A stretch of DNA of 64,000 bases. Source: Escallonia rubra. Lineage: Eukaryota > Streptophyta > Magnoliopsida > Escalloniales > Escalloniaceae. The notes under the pieces are model-generated. The model saw only the letters and a list, made by a program, of their open reading frames with translations, did no database searches and had not been told where the DNA came from. The stretch spans positions 143,998 to 207,997 of the forward strand of contig JAVXUO010000067.1 in the NCBI GenBank assembly GCA_033065855.1. The letters run 5' to 3'. This document shows positions 11,346 through 21,793 of the stretch, one piece after another; positions within the stretch are counted from its first letter, which is position 1; each line of letters begins with the position of its first letter. A program made the position numbers and the translations under genes.

Positions 11346-12556
11346 AGCCCTTTTTACAATAATAACATTTCTTCTTACTAGTATTAGAGCATTAAATTGT
11401 GTTACTATTGGTCAACCAATGTCTTCAAAAAGGAGAAATGATAGATATCCCCCCTCAAGTATTTCAGGTTTGCGGGTCGACCCTTCAGGTATTAATTGTG
11501 ACAATCAACCACCTTTATCTATCAATAATTACACCCGAATAAATTTGGACATGAAACCCCAAAAATACCCCTAATTTCCCCTAAAATGCCAAAGTTTTTA
11601 TGTGAAAAGAAAAAAAAAACAAGAAACAACGAACCCCTTCCCTGCCCCCACCCCTGCCGCAGCCAATTGAACAGCGCCCCTTCCCTCTGCCCATCCTCGG
11701 CGCCTCATCAAGCTACCGCCATCAGTGACAAGATCCCAGCCACCACAGTCGCTGCAGTCAATGGAGCACCGCCTACCTTTCTTTTCCCCGCCACATCCAT
11801 CATTGACCGAAGGCCCCCCTTTCTTCTCCCACACCCCACCACTGCCATCAACCATCACCCCCGACCCATTCAAACCCACATCCATAAACATCAACAATAT
11901 AAAACAAAACCTCAACCTCTTTGTTGATGATGATGGGCAACGGTTTAGTGTTGTTGTGGAAGTTGGGTGGTAATTTTTTTGGGGGGGGGGGGGGGCGGCT
12001 CGTTAGCGGCGGTGGTGGTTATTGGTGTGGGCTGGTTAGCGACAACTATTCCACTTGTTAGGGTGCAAGTGGACAGGTTATTTTTGGGTGGGTTCTGTTA
12101 ATGGTGATGTGCGAAAGTTTTTCGGTATTGAAGGCAGGTGGCTCGACGGCTTGGGTGGGATTTGTAGGTAGAGGAATGGCTGTGTGGTGGCTGTGTGGTG
12201 GTTCTTAGGGTAGGCAGATGGGGTTGCTGGCGGTGGTGGTTCTTTGGTGGTTGGGGTTGGTGATGATGCTGGAGTTGGGGTTGGGGTTGGTTGACAGTGA
12301 TGGTGTTTGAGTTGGGAGTGGTTGTGGTGTAGCGGTGGCGGTGCTTGAGTTGTTGGTTGTGTGGGTACGATGGTGGAGGCGGCGCTTGAGTTGGTGATGA
12401 AGAATTGAGGAAGGGAAAGGTAAGGAATGAGAATGATCTGATGAAGACGAGTATATTTTTTTCTTTTTACAGGCCAATTCTTCAAATAAGTGTTCAAAAA
12501 ACGGCCAATTGGACTCAATTGCACCAAATTGATAGATAAAGGGGCCATTTGTCTCA

Positions 12557-12559
<3 letters not shown>
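11346..12559. other. Unassigned stretch with C-rich and G-rich tracts
   Basis: No gene is recognised. 11640-11880 is C-rich and 12000-12400 is a GGTGG/TTGGG-rich tract separated by a G run near 11980-11994. Long open frames here are low in complexity and overlap on both strands. The tracts resemble the cores of the triplet-rich elements in the window, but no terminal repeats with a target duplication could be identified. Confidence 0.5.
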
Positions 12560-12621
<62 letters not shown>

Positions 12622-12643
12622 TATATATACATATATATATATA
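12560..12643. repeat. (AT)n microsatellite, insertion target of the MULE
   Basis: The TA-rich run ends exactly where the MULE begins, and TA-rich sequence resumes after its right end (17367-17407). The element therefore appears to have inserted in an AT microsatellite. Confidence 0.9.
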
Positions 12644-13305
12644 GGGGGCCGATCCCCATCGACCGGTGGGAAAATAACAATTTTCCCACCGAATCGCAGG
12701 TAAGAGCAGCGATTGGGAAGCTGGCACAAAAAGCAAATAAATCCAATCGCAAGAAAGAGTTGCGATTGGAATCATTGGACAAAAATGCCAATCGCAAGAT
12801 GCCAATCGCAACTCTTTCTTGCGATTGGAATGATTGAAAAAACAAAACAATCATTCCAATCGCAACAAAGAGTTGCGATTGGAATCATTGCACAAAAATG
12901 CCAATCGCAACTCTTTGTTGCGATTGCTTTTGTCCTTTTTTCTCCCCCCACCCCTCCTCCGGTCAACCTTCCTCCCCCCCCCCGTGGCCCCCACTTTCCT
13001 TTTTCTTTCTCTCTTCTTTCCTTTTTTTTTCTTTCTTTCTTCTTTCCTTTTTTCTTTATTGTCTTTTCACCCCATAGCCCATTTTTATGAGCATATTCAA
13101 AAAATTAGACTCGTTAATCTCAGGGTTTTCCAATGAAATGTATTTCGGCGAAAAACGAGACACGTTATTTTTTGGATTTTCCTATGAATGACCTATTCGG
13201 GCACACTTTAGGGGCCAATTCATAACGTTCGAAAAATCTTGTAATTTTTTTTGTCACTTTTTTTTCGCTCATTGCACATGAGGCATGCTAGTTAGCCCAT
13301 TCTTA
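12644..13305 (+). repeat. Left long terminal inverted repeat of the MULE
   Basis: This stretch is nearly identical to the reverse complement of 16635-17366. Its outer part contains alternating CAATCGCAA / TTGCGATTGG segments that are themselves inverted, so each TIR can fold into several stem-loops (12755-12930). A pyrimidine-rich tract at 12930-13070 corresponds to the purine-rich tract at 16890-17100 on the other side. Confidence 0.9.
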
Positions 13306-13745
13306 TATATTTCGGCGAAAAACGAGACACGTTATTTTTTGGGTTTTCCTATGAAGGCCCTATTCGGGCACACTTTAGGGGCCAATTCATAACGTTCGAA
13401 AAATCTTGTAATTTTTTGTCACTTTTTTTTCGCTCATTGCACATGAGGCACGCTAGTTAGCCCATTCTTATGTATTTCGGCGAAAAACGAGACACGTTAT
13501 TTTTTGAGTTTTCCTATGAAGGGCCTATGAAGGGCACACTTTAGGGGCCAATTCATAACGTTCGAAAAATCTTGTAATTTTTTTTGTCACTTTTTTTTCG
13601 CTCATTGCACATGAGGCACGCTAGTTAGCCCATTTCTATGAATTTCGGCGAAAAATGAGACGTTATTTTTTGAGTTTTCCTATGAAGGCCCTATTCGGGC
13701 ACACTTTAGGGGCCAATTCATAACGTTCGAAAAATCTTGTAATTT
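13126..13745 (+). repeat. Tandem array of about four 165-170 base units
   Basis: Each unit contains TTTCGGCGAAAAACGAGACA, then TTCGGGCACACTTTAGGGGC, CATAACGTTCGAAAAATC and a CTAGTTAGCCCAT end. Starts lie near 13142, 13309, 13474 and 13640. Further diverged copies lie at about 15575-15930, and one unit forms the inner part of the right TIR (16640-16810). Confidence 0.9.
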
Positions 13746-13751
13746 TGAAAA

Positions 13752-14900
13752 ACTTACATTTCTGGACTAAAAAGTCGTTGGAAAAACTTGGCGCGGGAAA
13801 ATTACCAAAACACCCATCGCGGGGTGGCAAATCACAAAATGCCCCTGGCATCAGGAAAAATCTAAAAAATGCCTAAAAATGCTATTTTAGGCTCCCTGAA
13901 TTCATTCTTGACCTAAGAAGTATTTTACGGATCTTTCGCGCAAAAATCGCGAACCGGTGTCCGGATCGAGCGCTTAAAAGGCCGTTCGACCAAAAAAATA
14001 GCTAACGGCTTCGGAATGGCGCGAATTCCTGGGGAATGGAACTTCCCAACATCCTAGGGTTCTCATAAAAGTTTCGCGTGAAATTGCGCTAGCTTGGTAT
14101 TTTAAATTAGACTGCGAATGTACAAGATTCCCCGTATCAGTTAGCCCCTTTACAGTCTTTGGAAAAATCTGAAATTTTTACCTGATACAGATCTTTTGAA
14201 AATACCTAGGGTCTCTGTTTTGCACTTTGGAAAAATCACGCTCTAGCTATTTTTTATAAATTCGTGAAAAAACTGTCTAATTAAGTTTTCACCCCTAGCG
14301 ACAATTACGCCCCCGAACCAGCTTCAAAACAACATTTCAGGTGGTTTACTTACATTTCTGGACTAAAAAGTCGTTTGAAAAACTTGGCGCGGGAAAATTA
14401 CCAAAACACCCCACGCGGGGTGGCAAATTACCAAAATGCCCTAGCATCAGGAAAAATCTAAAAAGTGCCTGAAAATGCTATTTTACGCTTCCTGAGTTCA
14501 TCCTTGATCTAAAAAGTATTTTACGGATCTTTCGCGCAAAAATCGCGAACCGGTGTCCGGATCGAGCGCTTAAAAGGCCGTTCGGCCAAAAAAATAGCTA
14601 ATGGCTTCGGAATGACACGAATTCCTGGGAAATGGAACTTCCCAACATCCTAGGGTTCTCATAAAAGTTTCGCGCGAAATCGCGCTAGCTTGGTATTTTA
14701 AATTAGACTGCGAAGTTACAAGGTTCCCCGTATCTGTTAGCCCCTTTACAGTCTTTGAAAAAATCTGAAATTTTTACCTGATACAGATCTTTTGAAAATA
14801 CCTAGGGTCTCTTTTTTGTACTTTGGCAAAATCATGCTCTAGCTATTTTTTATAAATTCGTGAAAAAACTGTCATTTTAACGCCCTAAAAAATCGCTATT
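13752..14900. repeat. Direct duplication of a 596-base LTR-like fragment inside the MULE
   Basis: ACTTACATTTCTGGACTAAA starts at 13752 and again at 14348, and the two units run in parallel to about 14880. Phrases such as CGAACCGGTGTCCGGATCGA and the ACCAAAACACCC repeats resemble, in reverse, parts of the solo LTR at 6340-6560. They are probably captured fragments of a large LTR. A TGTAATACCCCG LTR-like start follows at 14916. Confidence 0.7.
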
Positions 14901-15221
14901 GTGGAATCTTTCGAGTGTAATACCCCGATTTGTAAAAACGTAATTTTGACGCCCTAAACACGAATATTATACTGTGGTAAGAACAATTTAAGCGTAACAC
15001 AATTTAAACAATCAATTGGTAAGAACAAATTGAAAAATACTTACTTGTTTTAACTTGATATATTTATGCAAAAAATCCACCGATCTTCTAGCGTAAATTT
15101 TTTTTGTTTGTATGTAGGTGAGATAGGGAGAATGAGGAGAGTGGAAGAAATGATTCGGGGAGGAGGGATTTTATAGAGATAAAAGTGAGAGAGGAAGAGA
15201 AGAAAGAAGACAAGTCCGTGA

Positions 15222-15467
15222 GTGAAGGGGGAGGGGGGAATGACACGTGGGGGTGGGGGGTATGGTGGTAATGACACGTGGGGGCAGGGGGTATTACGAG
15301 CAATACGTATGAAGAATCCGATTGAAGAAGCAACGGGTCAAAAAAAATTGCGAAAGTGTGCGTTGTGTAATAAGATGACTGATCATGACAAGAGAAATCA
15401 TTATAAAGTGCTAGGTATCGAACCTGGCGTTATGGTCGAGGAGGACGATGATGAGGAAGAGTGTTAG
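15222..15467 (+). CDS. Short ORF with zinc-knuckle-like C-terminus (MULE/FAR1-like)
   Basis: The credible part is the last 50 codons: MKNPIEEATGQKKLRKCALC, then NKMTDHDKRNH, then an acidic EEDDDEEEC tail and TAG. The C-x2-C-x5-H-x4-H spacing and the N-P...K-x2-R-K-C lead-in resemble the C-terminal zinc knuckle (CCHC) of plant MULE transposases and FAR1-like proteins, with the last Cys replaced by His. The glycine-rich first 30 codons look like low-complexity DNA, and a true start is not evident. A preceding intron is possible. It is likely a remnant of a transposase or captured gene; the assignment is tentative. Confidence 0.35.
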   Translation: MKGEGGMTRGGGGYGGNDTWGQGVLRAIRMKNPIEEATGQKKLRKCALCNKMTDHDKRNHYKVLGIEPGVMVEEDDDEEEC

Positions 15468-16056
15468 GATTAATGTTTCAGTTGTATAAATTAAACTTTT
15501 ATAATGTATATATTTGTGATTTGGTTTGTGAAATCTTTAATTTGTGATTTGGTTTGTGAATTATTGATATTTTTGGAAGGGCCTATTCGGACACACTTTA
15601 GCGCCCAATTCTTAGCTTGCGCAAAAAGTTGTAATTTTTTTTTTCACTTTTTTTCCCTCATAGCACCTCAGGCACGCAAGTTAGCCCAATTCTATGAATT
15701 TCGGCGAAAAACGAGACAAATTATTTTTTGGGTTTTCCTACGACGCCCCTATTCGCGCACACTTTAAGGCCCAATTCTTAGCATTCGAAAAAAGTTGCAA
15801 TTTTTTTTGTCACTTTTTTTTCGCTCATTGCACCTCAGGCACGCTAGTTAGCCCACTCTAGGCAATCTATTTTTTTCACATTTTTTTTTGCTCATTACAC
15901 CTTAGGCACGCTAGTTAGCCCATTGTCCAAAGTCATTCTAAAGTAATAATAAGGCTAATTCAATTTGAAATCTTAATATCCAAAATCCAACAATACTAAT
16001 AATAATCCATACGAACGTCAACTACATCTCAAGGGAATGGTAAGGAAGGCGTCTAG

Positions 16057-16632
16057 CTACACCCTTTTCAGCTCCCAGGCTATCCGATATCTAAACGTCA
16101 ATGCATCCCTTCGAGACCACGACGTATATTCGAGCACATCCGAGCGAGCTATGTAGTCCATGTACTTGATGACGTAAATCCCGCAATCATGACTGTTATA
16201 TTGCTTTGGTCGGTTTTGAATCATCACGACCGTCCAAGGCTCTATCATTGTTGAGCTCGTGATGGCTTCCCCCGTAACATGTCGGCACGCTAGTGGAATG
16301 ATAGTAGTCTGCATCCAACAGTAAAAAAAGTTATCAAGCCTACTTAACAAGAAGAATAGACTATGAGCGAAGCTCTAGAAATATAAACTAACCACCGCAT
16401 TGATGTACGTGGAGTACATCTCCGCCAGCTGCCCACCAGGTCCATCTTCCATTAGGCTATCGTATATGTGGACCGTTTTGTTCGCTGGATGGAGAACTAA
16501 TAGGAAGAAGTGGCACCCGTGAAGACACGGTATCATGATTAGGTTAGCCTCAGATGCGTGACATTGATCGTCCGAGTTCAATAAGGCAAGAGCGTGATTT
16601 TGCCAAAGTGCAAAACAAAGACCCTGTCTCAT
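16057..16632 (-). CDS. Ulp1/SENP-like (peptidase C48) domain gene, two exons, inside the MULE
   Basis: The two exons, 16393-16632 and 16057-16308, are joined by an 84-base intron with donor GTG|GTTAGT and an acceptor after a T-rich tract, GATGCAG|ACTACT. Splicing keeps the frame and gives about 163 residues. All C48 catalytic residues are visible: His in GCHFFLLVLHP, Asp in VHIYDSLMED, Gln in PKQYNSHDCG and Cys in the same DCG, followed by IYVIKYMDYIA. Ulp1 proteases cleave SUMO or related conjugates. Only the catalytic domain is present. The first exon opens inside a copy of the MULE's internal repeat, so its true start is uncertain. There are no stops within the exons, so it may have been active recently. 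Confidence 0.75.
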
Positions 16633-16634
16633 TT

Positions 16635-17366
16635 TTTGCCGAAATTCATAGAAATGGGCTAACTAGCGTGCCTCATGTGCAATGAGCGAAAAAAAAGTGA
16701 CAAAAAAAATTACAAGATTTTTCGAACGTTATGAATTGGCCCCTAAAGTGTGTCCGAATAGGCCCTTCATAGGAAAACCCAAAAAATAACGTGTCTCGTT
16801 TTTCGCCGAAATACATTTCATTGGAAAATCCTGAGATTAACGAGTCTAATTTTTTGAATATGCTCATAAAAATGGGCTATGGGGTGAAAAGACAATAAAG
16901 AAAAAAGGAAAGAAGAAAGAAAGAAAAAAAAGGGGAAAGAAGAAAGAAAGAAAAAAAAAAGGAAAGAAGAGAGAAAGAAAAAGGAAAGTGGGGGCCACGG
17001 GGGGGGGGGGGGGGGGAAGGAAGGTTGACCGGAGGAGGGGTGGGGGGTGGGGGGAGGAGGGGTGGGGGAGAAAAAAGGACAAAAAAAAGGACAAAAGCAA
17101 TCGCAACAAAGAGTTGCGATTGGCATTTTTGTGCAATGATTCCAATCGCAACTCTTTCTTGCGGTTGGAATGATTGTTTTTTTTTTCAATCTTTCCAATC
17201 GCAAGAATGAGTTGCGATTGGCATTTTTGTCCAATGATTCCAATCGCAACTCTTTCTTGCGATTGGATTTATTTGCTTTTTGTGCCAGCTTCCCAATCGC
17301 TGCTCTTACCTGCGATTCGGTGGGAAAATTGTTATTTTCCCCACCGGTCGATGGGGATCGGCCCCC
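16635..17366 (-). repeat. Right long terminal inverted repeat of the MULE
   Basis: Reverse complement counterpart of 12644-13305, including the CAATCGCAA hairpins (17098-17270), a G run at 17000-17015 and the purine-rich tract. Confidence 0.9.
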
Positions 17367-17570
17367 ATATCTGTATATATGTATGTATGTATATATATAT
17401 ATATATAACTTTTTAAATTTCATATTTTACTTATAATCTTTACTTTTTCCAAACGCTGTTTAGGATTTCTTTCTTATCCGGTCTTATCCGACGGTATAGC
17501 TTGTCCGGCCTTGTCCGGCCTTATCCGGCCTTATCATGTCCTTATCCTTGTCGCCAAACGCAGCCTATAA
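17367..17570. repeat. TA-rich flank followed by short CCGGCCTTATC tandem repeats
   Basis: TATGTA repeats at 17367-17407 are the right side of the microsatellite target. At 17475-17545 the unit CTTATCCGG / CTTGTCCGGC recurs about six times. Nothing coding is seen. Confidence 0.7.
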
Positions 17571-18295
17571 GTTTATGGTCTTCCTTTGGCGAGCTCTCTG
17601 GAAGACTCTACCTCTTATATCTACCCTCTTTTAATTTTCTTCTGGAATTGATAATGTTACAAGGACTTGTGCGGTTTGGTCTTTCCCCCGGTTTATATGC
17701 ACCGTTATTGACAATTTTTGTTCGAGAATGGCTCGTAGCCTAGATTTGTAGCTCGACTCCCAGAATAAGACACCACCCAAAGTCGGTCACTACATCTTTT
17801 CAACCTTGTAGTATAAGTCACATCGAAATGCGATCATATTCTGTGATGCATCCCTTGACATTCACCATAATGTTTAGCCAACCACCCTTTTGGTCAACCC
17901 ACTTGAGAAGTTATCTCTTTCAGTTACTCATAGTACTTGAAAATCACTCGCTCGTCCCTTTTTCATGCATTACGGTGCCTGTAAAGTCAAGAGAGCTTTG
18001 TATATCTCCCCAATAATTCTTGGGTGTTCTTTTGATCGTGTAACACTTAAAGTTGGCATAAGGTTGGTGGTAACTCTTCCTTCTGCTAGAGTCATTTTGG
18101 GGTTGGCCTAAACTTTCAAGTCCTTAAACCATCCTATTGTTCAGGCTATTTGCTATCCTTTTAGAGTGTTGGAGATCTAATGTTGGAGAATGTAGGAGAA
18201 GCAAATATGCAAGGATAAAAATCAGACCTTTGATCTGACCATCTTATGTGTAATGTTGAGTGAAGTTTTATTATCCTATAAGAAGTCTTATCCAT
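17571..18295 (+). pseudogene. LINE relic (ORF2 C-terminal part), copy of 53240-54017
   Basis: It matches 53240-54017 along its length, from GGTCTTCCTTTGGCGAGCTC to AAGAAGTCTTATCC. The frames are broken. The better preserved copy shows the C-terminal region of an L1-type ORF2 followed by an RNase H-like stretch. There is no intact frame and no poly-A tail was recognised. Confidence 0.65.
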
Positions 18296-18562
18296 TGTTG
18301 TTAATACATGTACGGTAATATACCGACCGGTAGGTACAGTTTTGCGCTTCTACTAGTATGGTAAGACTATAAATTTTGTACAAGTATCAATACCGGTCGA
18401 AATAGATGATCTGCCCGAAACCATCCCCTTTGTACTAGGATTCTGCCTTTCTGGAATTGCATATCTAATGGACAATTGAGTAATTTAACGTAGACGAAGA
18501 CGGAAACCTAGTTAACTTCATATGTATACCGGCAGGTACATACCGTGCTTAAATCCCAACCA
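18296..18562. mobile_element. Possible MITE
   Basis: The left side reads ACGGTAATATACCGACCGGT and the right side ATACCGGCAGGTACATACCG, which are imperfect inverted repeats around a 220-base interior. No target duplication could be fixed, so this is a weak call. Confidence 0.3.
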
Positions 18563-20063
18563 ATAATTTATGAGCTACAGTAGCGGGGATTTGTAGCCGC
18601 TATCGTATATAATAAATAAAAGCGATTTTTGTGACCGATGCTGTAAAGCGCTGCTACAGAGCATTTTTCCAGTTAGGGTTTTGCTTGCTCCAGTTATGCA
18701 GAGTAGATAAAAAGCCAAAAAGAAAATGAAATCAAGTGTGTTCAAACAGCAAGGACAAGCGAATGGAGAGTAAAAAAAAGCAATGGTGATGTCTGCCAAG
18801 TGGGAAGCCATGGGGTCAGAGAAACACTTCAATGTAATGGTGATATTGGTGATGTTACGATGATTGTTATGACTTGGTTTAACCGACTAATAAAATAAAA
18901 AAACTATGATGTCTTCGCCCTCATCGTACCAGAATCTCCCTATCTCCTTAGATTTCACCCCTGTGTTAAACCATGCATAATAATCAATGTAGGCCGAAGA
19001 TTTTTGCTGACGTCTAAAGCATAGAGGCATGAGTGAATAAATTTAAGTTTTTGCCTTTTATGCCCTAAATTAACGGAGAGGTACATATTAATAAGAATTA
19101 ATGGATATATATATATGGCTTGGTGCAGTTAAACCTGTAATTTTTTGTGACTTCAATATTTTTGCACCATAACAAAGCCTATACCCAGTCAAAGTCATAA
19201 CCACGCAAGTGCGTGCGTGTGTGTGCGGGGGGGGGGGGGGGGGGGGCGCTCTCAGTTGCAAGGAAGAGGTTTTGAGATGGGAATGCAGAGCTGTCATATG
19301 GATCGGCCCAACCCAGCCTTTTAACATTACACTTTAACGATCAGGCTGTGCTTGTGGTTCCAAATGTAGGGCTGGCGCTGGCCGACCCGGTCCATGTTTT
19401 TTTAACTTCTATTCATATATACATAAACCATTTTCCTATTACCTAAATTAATTGTATGATAAAACATTTTTATGTCGTTAGGCCCTTCACTTTATTCGAG
19501 CTGGAATGATAGCTTACAAACAACTATCTAAAGTTGCATGCTTTTTTTCTTTGAAAAATGTAACTCCTTAAAAACAATTTGGAAAAGAAAACATAAAAAC
19601 TAGTAGTGTTCACATACAGTTCATCTGTTTTGGGTTTGATTTATAATATATCTAGATTGACAAAATACTATATATTTTTTGAAAAGAAAACTCGTCTAAA
19701 GTTAAGAAAAGAAAGGAGAAAGAAGTCCGGTTAGTTGTGTTGATCTTCTACAGGTTGTCCCGTCGGAGTTTACGTGTTAATTATAGTCAGAAGGTTGGTT
19801 TTTATAGAAGAAAATTGATCATAATTCCAAGCCAAGAAAGAATCCAAAATTGTGCAGGACTTTTAACAAATTTGGATGGTGTCCCAGGTGGAACTAAGTA
19901 AACCGGCCAATACACAAATTTTCAAAATCTAGCCTTTAATCAGGGTCCTAATGCCTGCTAGTGGTCCGGCCGGTACACCCATTACTTTATTGAAAAGCGT
20001 GGCTTATTTATTTGACTCACTCTTTTACATGTGCAATTTCAATTAAAATTACAGTGTGTTCTC
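18563..20063. other. Intergenic stretch without recognised gene
   Basis: Mixed AT-rich sequence with a GTGTG/G(n) tract at 19210-19246. At 20019-20058 a segment (TGACTCACTCTTTTACATGTG) is an inverted match to 23104-23143 inside the adjacent Harbinger-type element. No coding frame is credible. Confidence 0.5.
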
Positions 20064-20643
20064 TTAGGGTCCTATTGGCAAACGGAATTGAAATTAGAAT
20101 TGAGAATTGTAATTCAATTTCAATTCCTATAGGATTGGAATTGACTTGGAATTGAATAGAATTTGTAATTCCATTGATAAGTTAGTACAAAAAATTAGAT
20201 TAAGAATTAGAATTGCTAAAGTAAAAAAAAAACAAGATGTAAATATGCAAAACGGGAGTTTCATATCTGTCTTACTAAATCGTACCCAATAACGCTCCCC
20301 GCCTGTCCCGCCCCAGCCCAGAGAACAAAAGAAAAAAAGAAAATAAAAAAAAATACACACAAGATGACTTAAGTACAAAATGAAAAATACAACTAATCCA
20401 TAAGCAAACTTGAATTTGCAACCTAACAGTTATATATTAACACTTTAATTCTCTGCTAGGACTTGACAAGAAGAAAATGTTCTCAAATATAGGAATGTGC
20501 TTAGACTTAACAAAAAGAAGTAGCTCTTAAAAGTACAAGTGATTAACACGTTAGATCTCTAGTAGTAAATAAGAAAATAGCTCCTAAAAAACTTAAACTT
20601 GAAAACAATTTAAAGTTCATAAGTTCTTTATTGGCTCCATATC

Positions 20644-21302
20644 TTAAGTCTTATGACACCTTATTTCCATCATTAACCATGACTTCCTCAAGTGAAATGG
20701 AAGGGACATGAATGAATCAAGCTTCCTCGCATTGCTAGTGAGCACGTCATAAGCTTTGAGCAATTCAAGCTGATCCAGATCTGGCATTTCTAATAACTTC
20801 TCATCATATGAAATCCGCACTTGAAATTGTAGCTTCGAGAAACTGTGCATAGAGGAAATATGAAGAAGTAAGCCCTCACAAGTCAAATTCATAAACTAGT
20901 TAATTTAACTTTTCCTCAATGAGGTGAACACAACAATGCTACATTTCAAATTGCTACTCTTTGTTTATAATACCCAGGAGTTAAGGTAACCTTAGAGTAT
21001 AGTAAAGACAGAAGAATGCTCGATACCTGTTAGATGTAGCCAGCGAATTTTAGAACTGAAACCACCATGGAAGATGCTTCACCACTCAAAGCTGAAATGG
21101 AGAATGACCGACTTAACGAGTTTAAATATGAGGCAATTGACGGCATACACTGTGATCCAACAAAAAGAACACAACCAATCACATGAAAGGTAAAAGGCAT
21201 GAAAGCAAAGAATGCGAAATAAAATAGTGCACAGAGGACATGAAAGAAGTAAGCCGTCACCAAGGCAAATTCATAAATATAAAATCTCAATTTTTTTTTC
21301 AA
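20644..21302 (-). other. Two unassigned open frames, duplicated exactly at 24229-24887
   Basis: Frames of 82 and 90 codons on the minus strand (20644-20892 and 21030-21302) occur unchanged 3585 bases downstream. The first ends KAYDVLTSNARKLDSFMSLP..., the second is hydrophobic (FFHVLCALFYFAFFAFMPF). The two DNA segments also share a stretch with each other (GAAGTAAGCC at 20862 and 21246), which suggests an internal duplication. Their identity between copies is explained by recent duplication of the whole element, so it is not evidence for coding. No family was recognised. Confidence 0.4.
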
Positions 21303-21793
21303 GAAGTGTACACACTACACAAGAATGCTACATCTGATTTTCTCACATTGTTTTTAATTTTTTCTTTTTTTTCCCCTCAATGAGAACTCTTAATTCTCAA
21401 CACCAAGACCATACAAAGCCTTGTTTGGCACTCATAAAATGACAATCAGATAACTCATTAGTCTACCCATGACAATGGAAGCAAAATACACAGACCTAGT
21501 GTGCTTAAAGCCCCTCCCTTGAGTTGATCTTGGGCCTGCTTCCAAATTCCTTTCTTTTACGGTGATATGGAAATATGTTGAGTGAAAATACTAGGAAGAC
21601 ATTATTCGAGTAACCGATGATCACAAATGATCACCATGAAGAACTAAAGTGAACATGAGTTGTAGAATTCTCAATTCTAGTGAGGCACATGTGATTCCAC
21701 CCCGAAACCTTGCTCCCGTTCCTGCTCCCGTTCCTGCTCCCATGCTGAAAACTACTAAACTGGTAATGTTTCCCTCTCTGGAGGCTCACACCT

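Larger units (their letters stand above)
12644..17366. mobile_element. Mutator-like element with long TIRs and a Ulp1 gene (Kaonashi-like)
   Basis: Both ends begin GGGGGCCGATCCCCATCG, and inverted similarity extends about 0.7 kb inwards (12644-13305 against 16635-17366). The flanking 9-mers, ATATATATA and ATATCTGTA, fit a decayed 9-base duplication typical of Mutator elements. Inside, from left to right: tandem 165-170 base repeats, a duplicated LTR-like fragment of about 600 bases, a short zinc-knuckle-like open frame (15222-15467), more copies of the 165-base repeat, and a minus-strand Ulp1/C48 protease gene. No MuDR transposase is recognised, so movement would need help in trans. MULEs carrying Ulp1-like genes are known in plants (Kaonashi family). 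Confidence 0.85.

Noticed and set aside
12205-12854. Tyr/Ile-rich frames across 12540-12650
   Set aside because: These are translations of the (AT)n microsatellite and the MULE terminal repeat.
13126-13745. Possible CRISPR-like array
   Set aside because: Units are 165-170 bases, contiguous, without spacer structure, and belong to a plant transposon.
16818-17436. Pro/Phe-rich frames on both strands
   Set aside because: They lie in the MULE right terminal repeat and mirror the left one; they are purine/pyrimidine tracts.
19229-19246. G runs (also 5345-5357, 11979-11995, 17000-17015, 60344-60364) as functional G-quadruplexes
   Set aside because: They are simple homopolymers within repeats; length may even be affected by sequencing error, and nothing nearby suggests a role.
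20644-21302. Two identical pairs of open frames taken as conserved genes
   Set aside because: Identity extends over the whole 3 kb duplicated segment, including non-coding DNA, so it reflects recent duplication, not selection.
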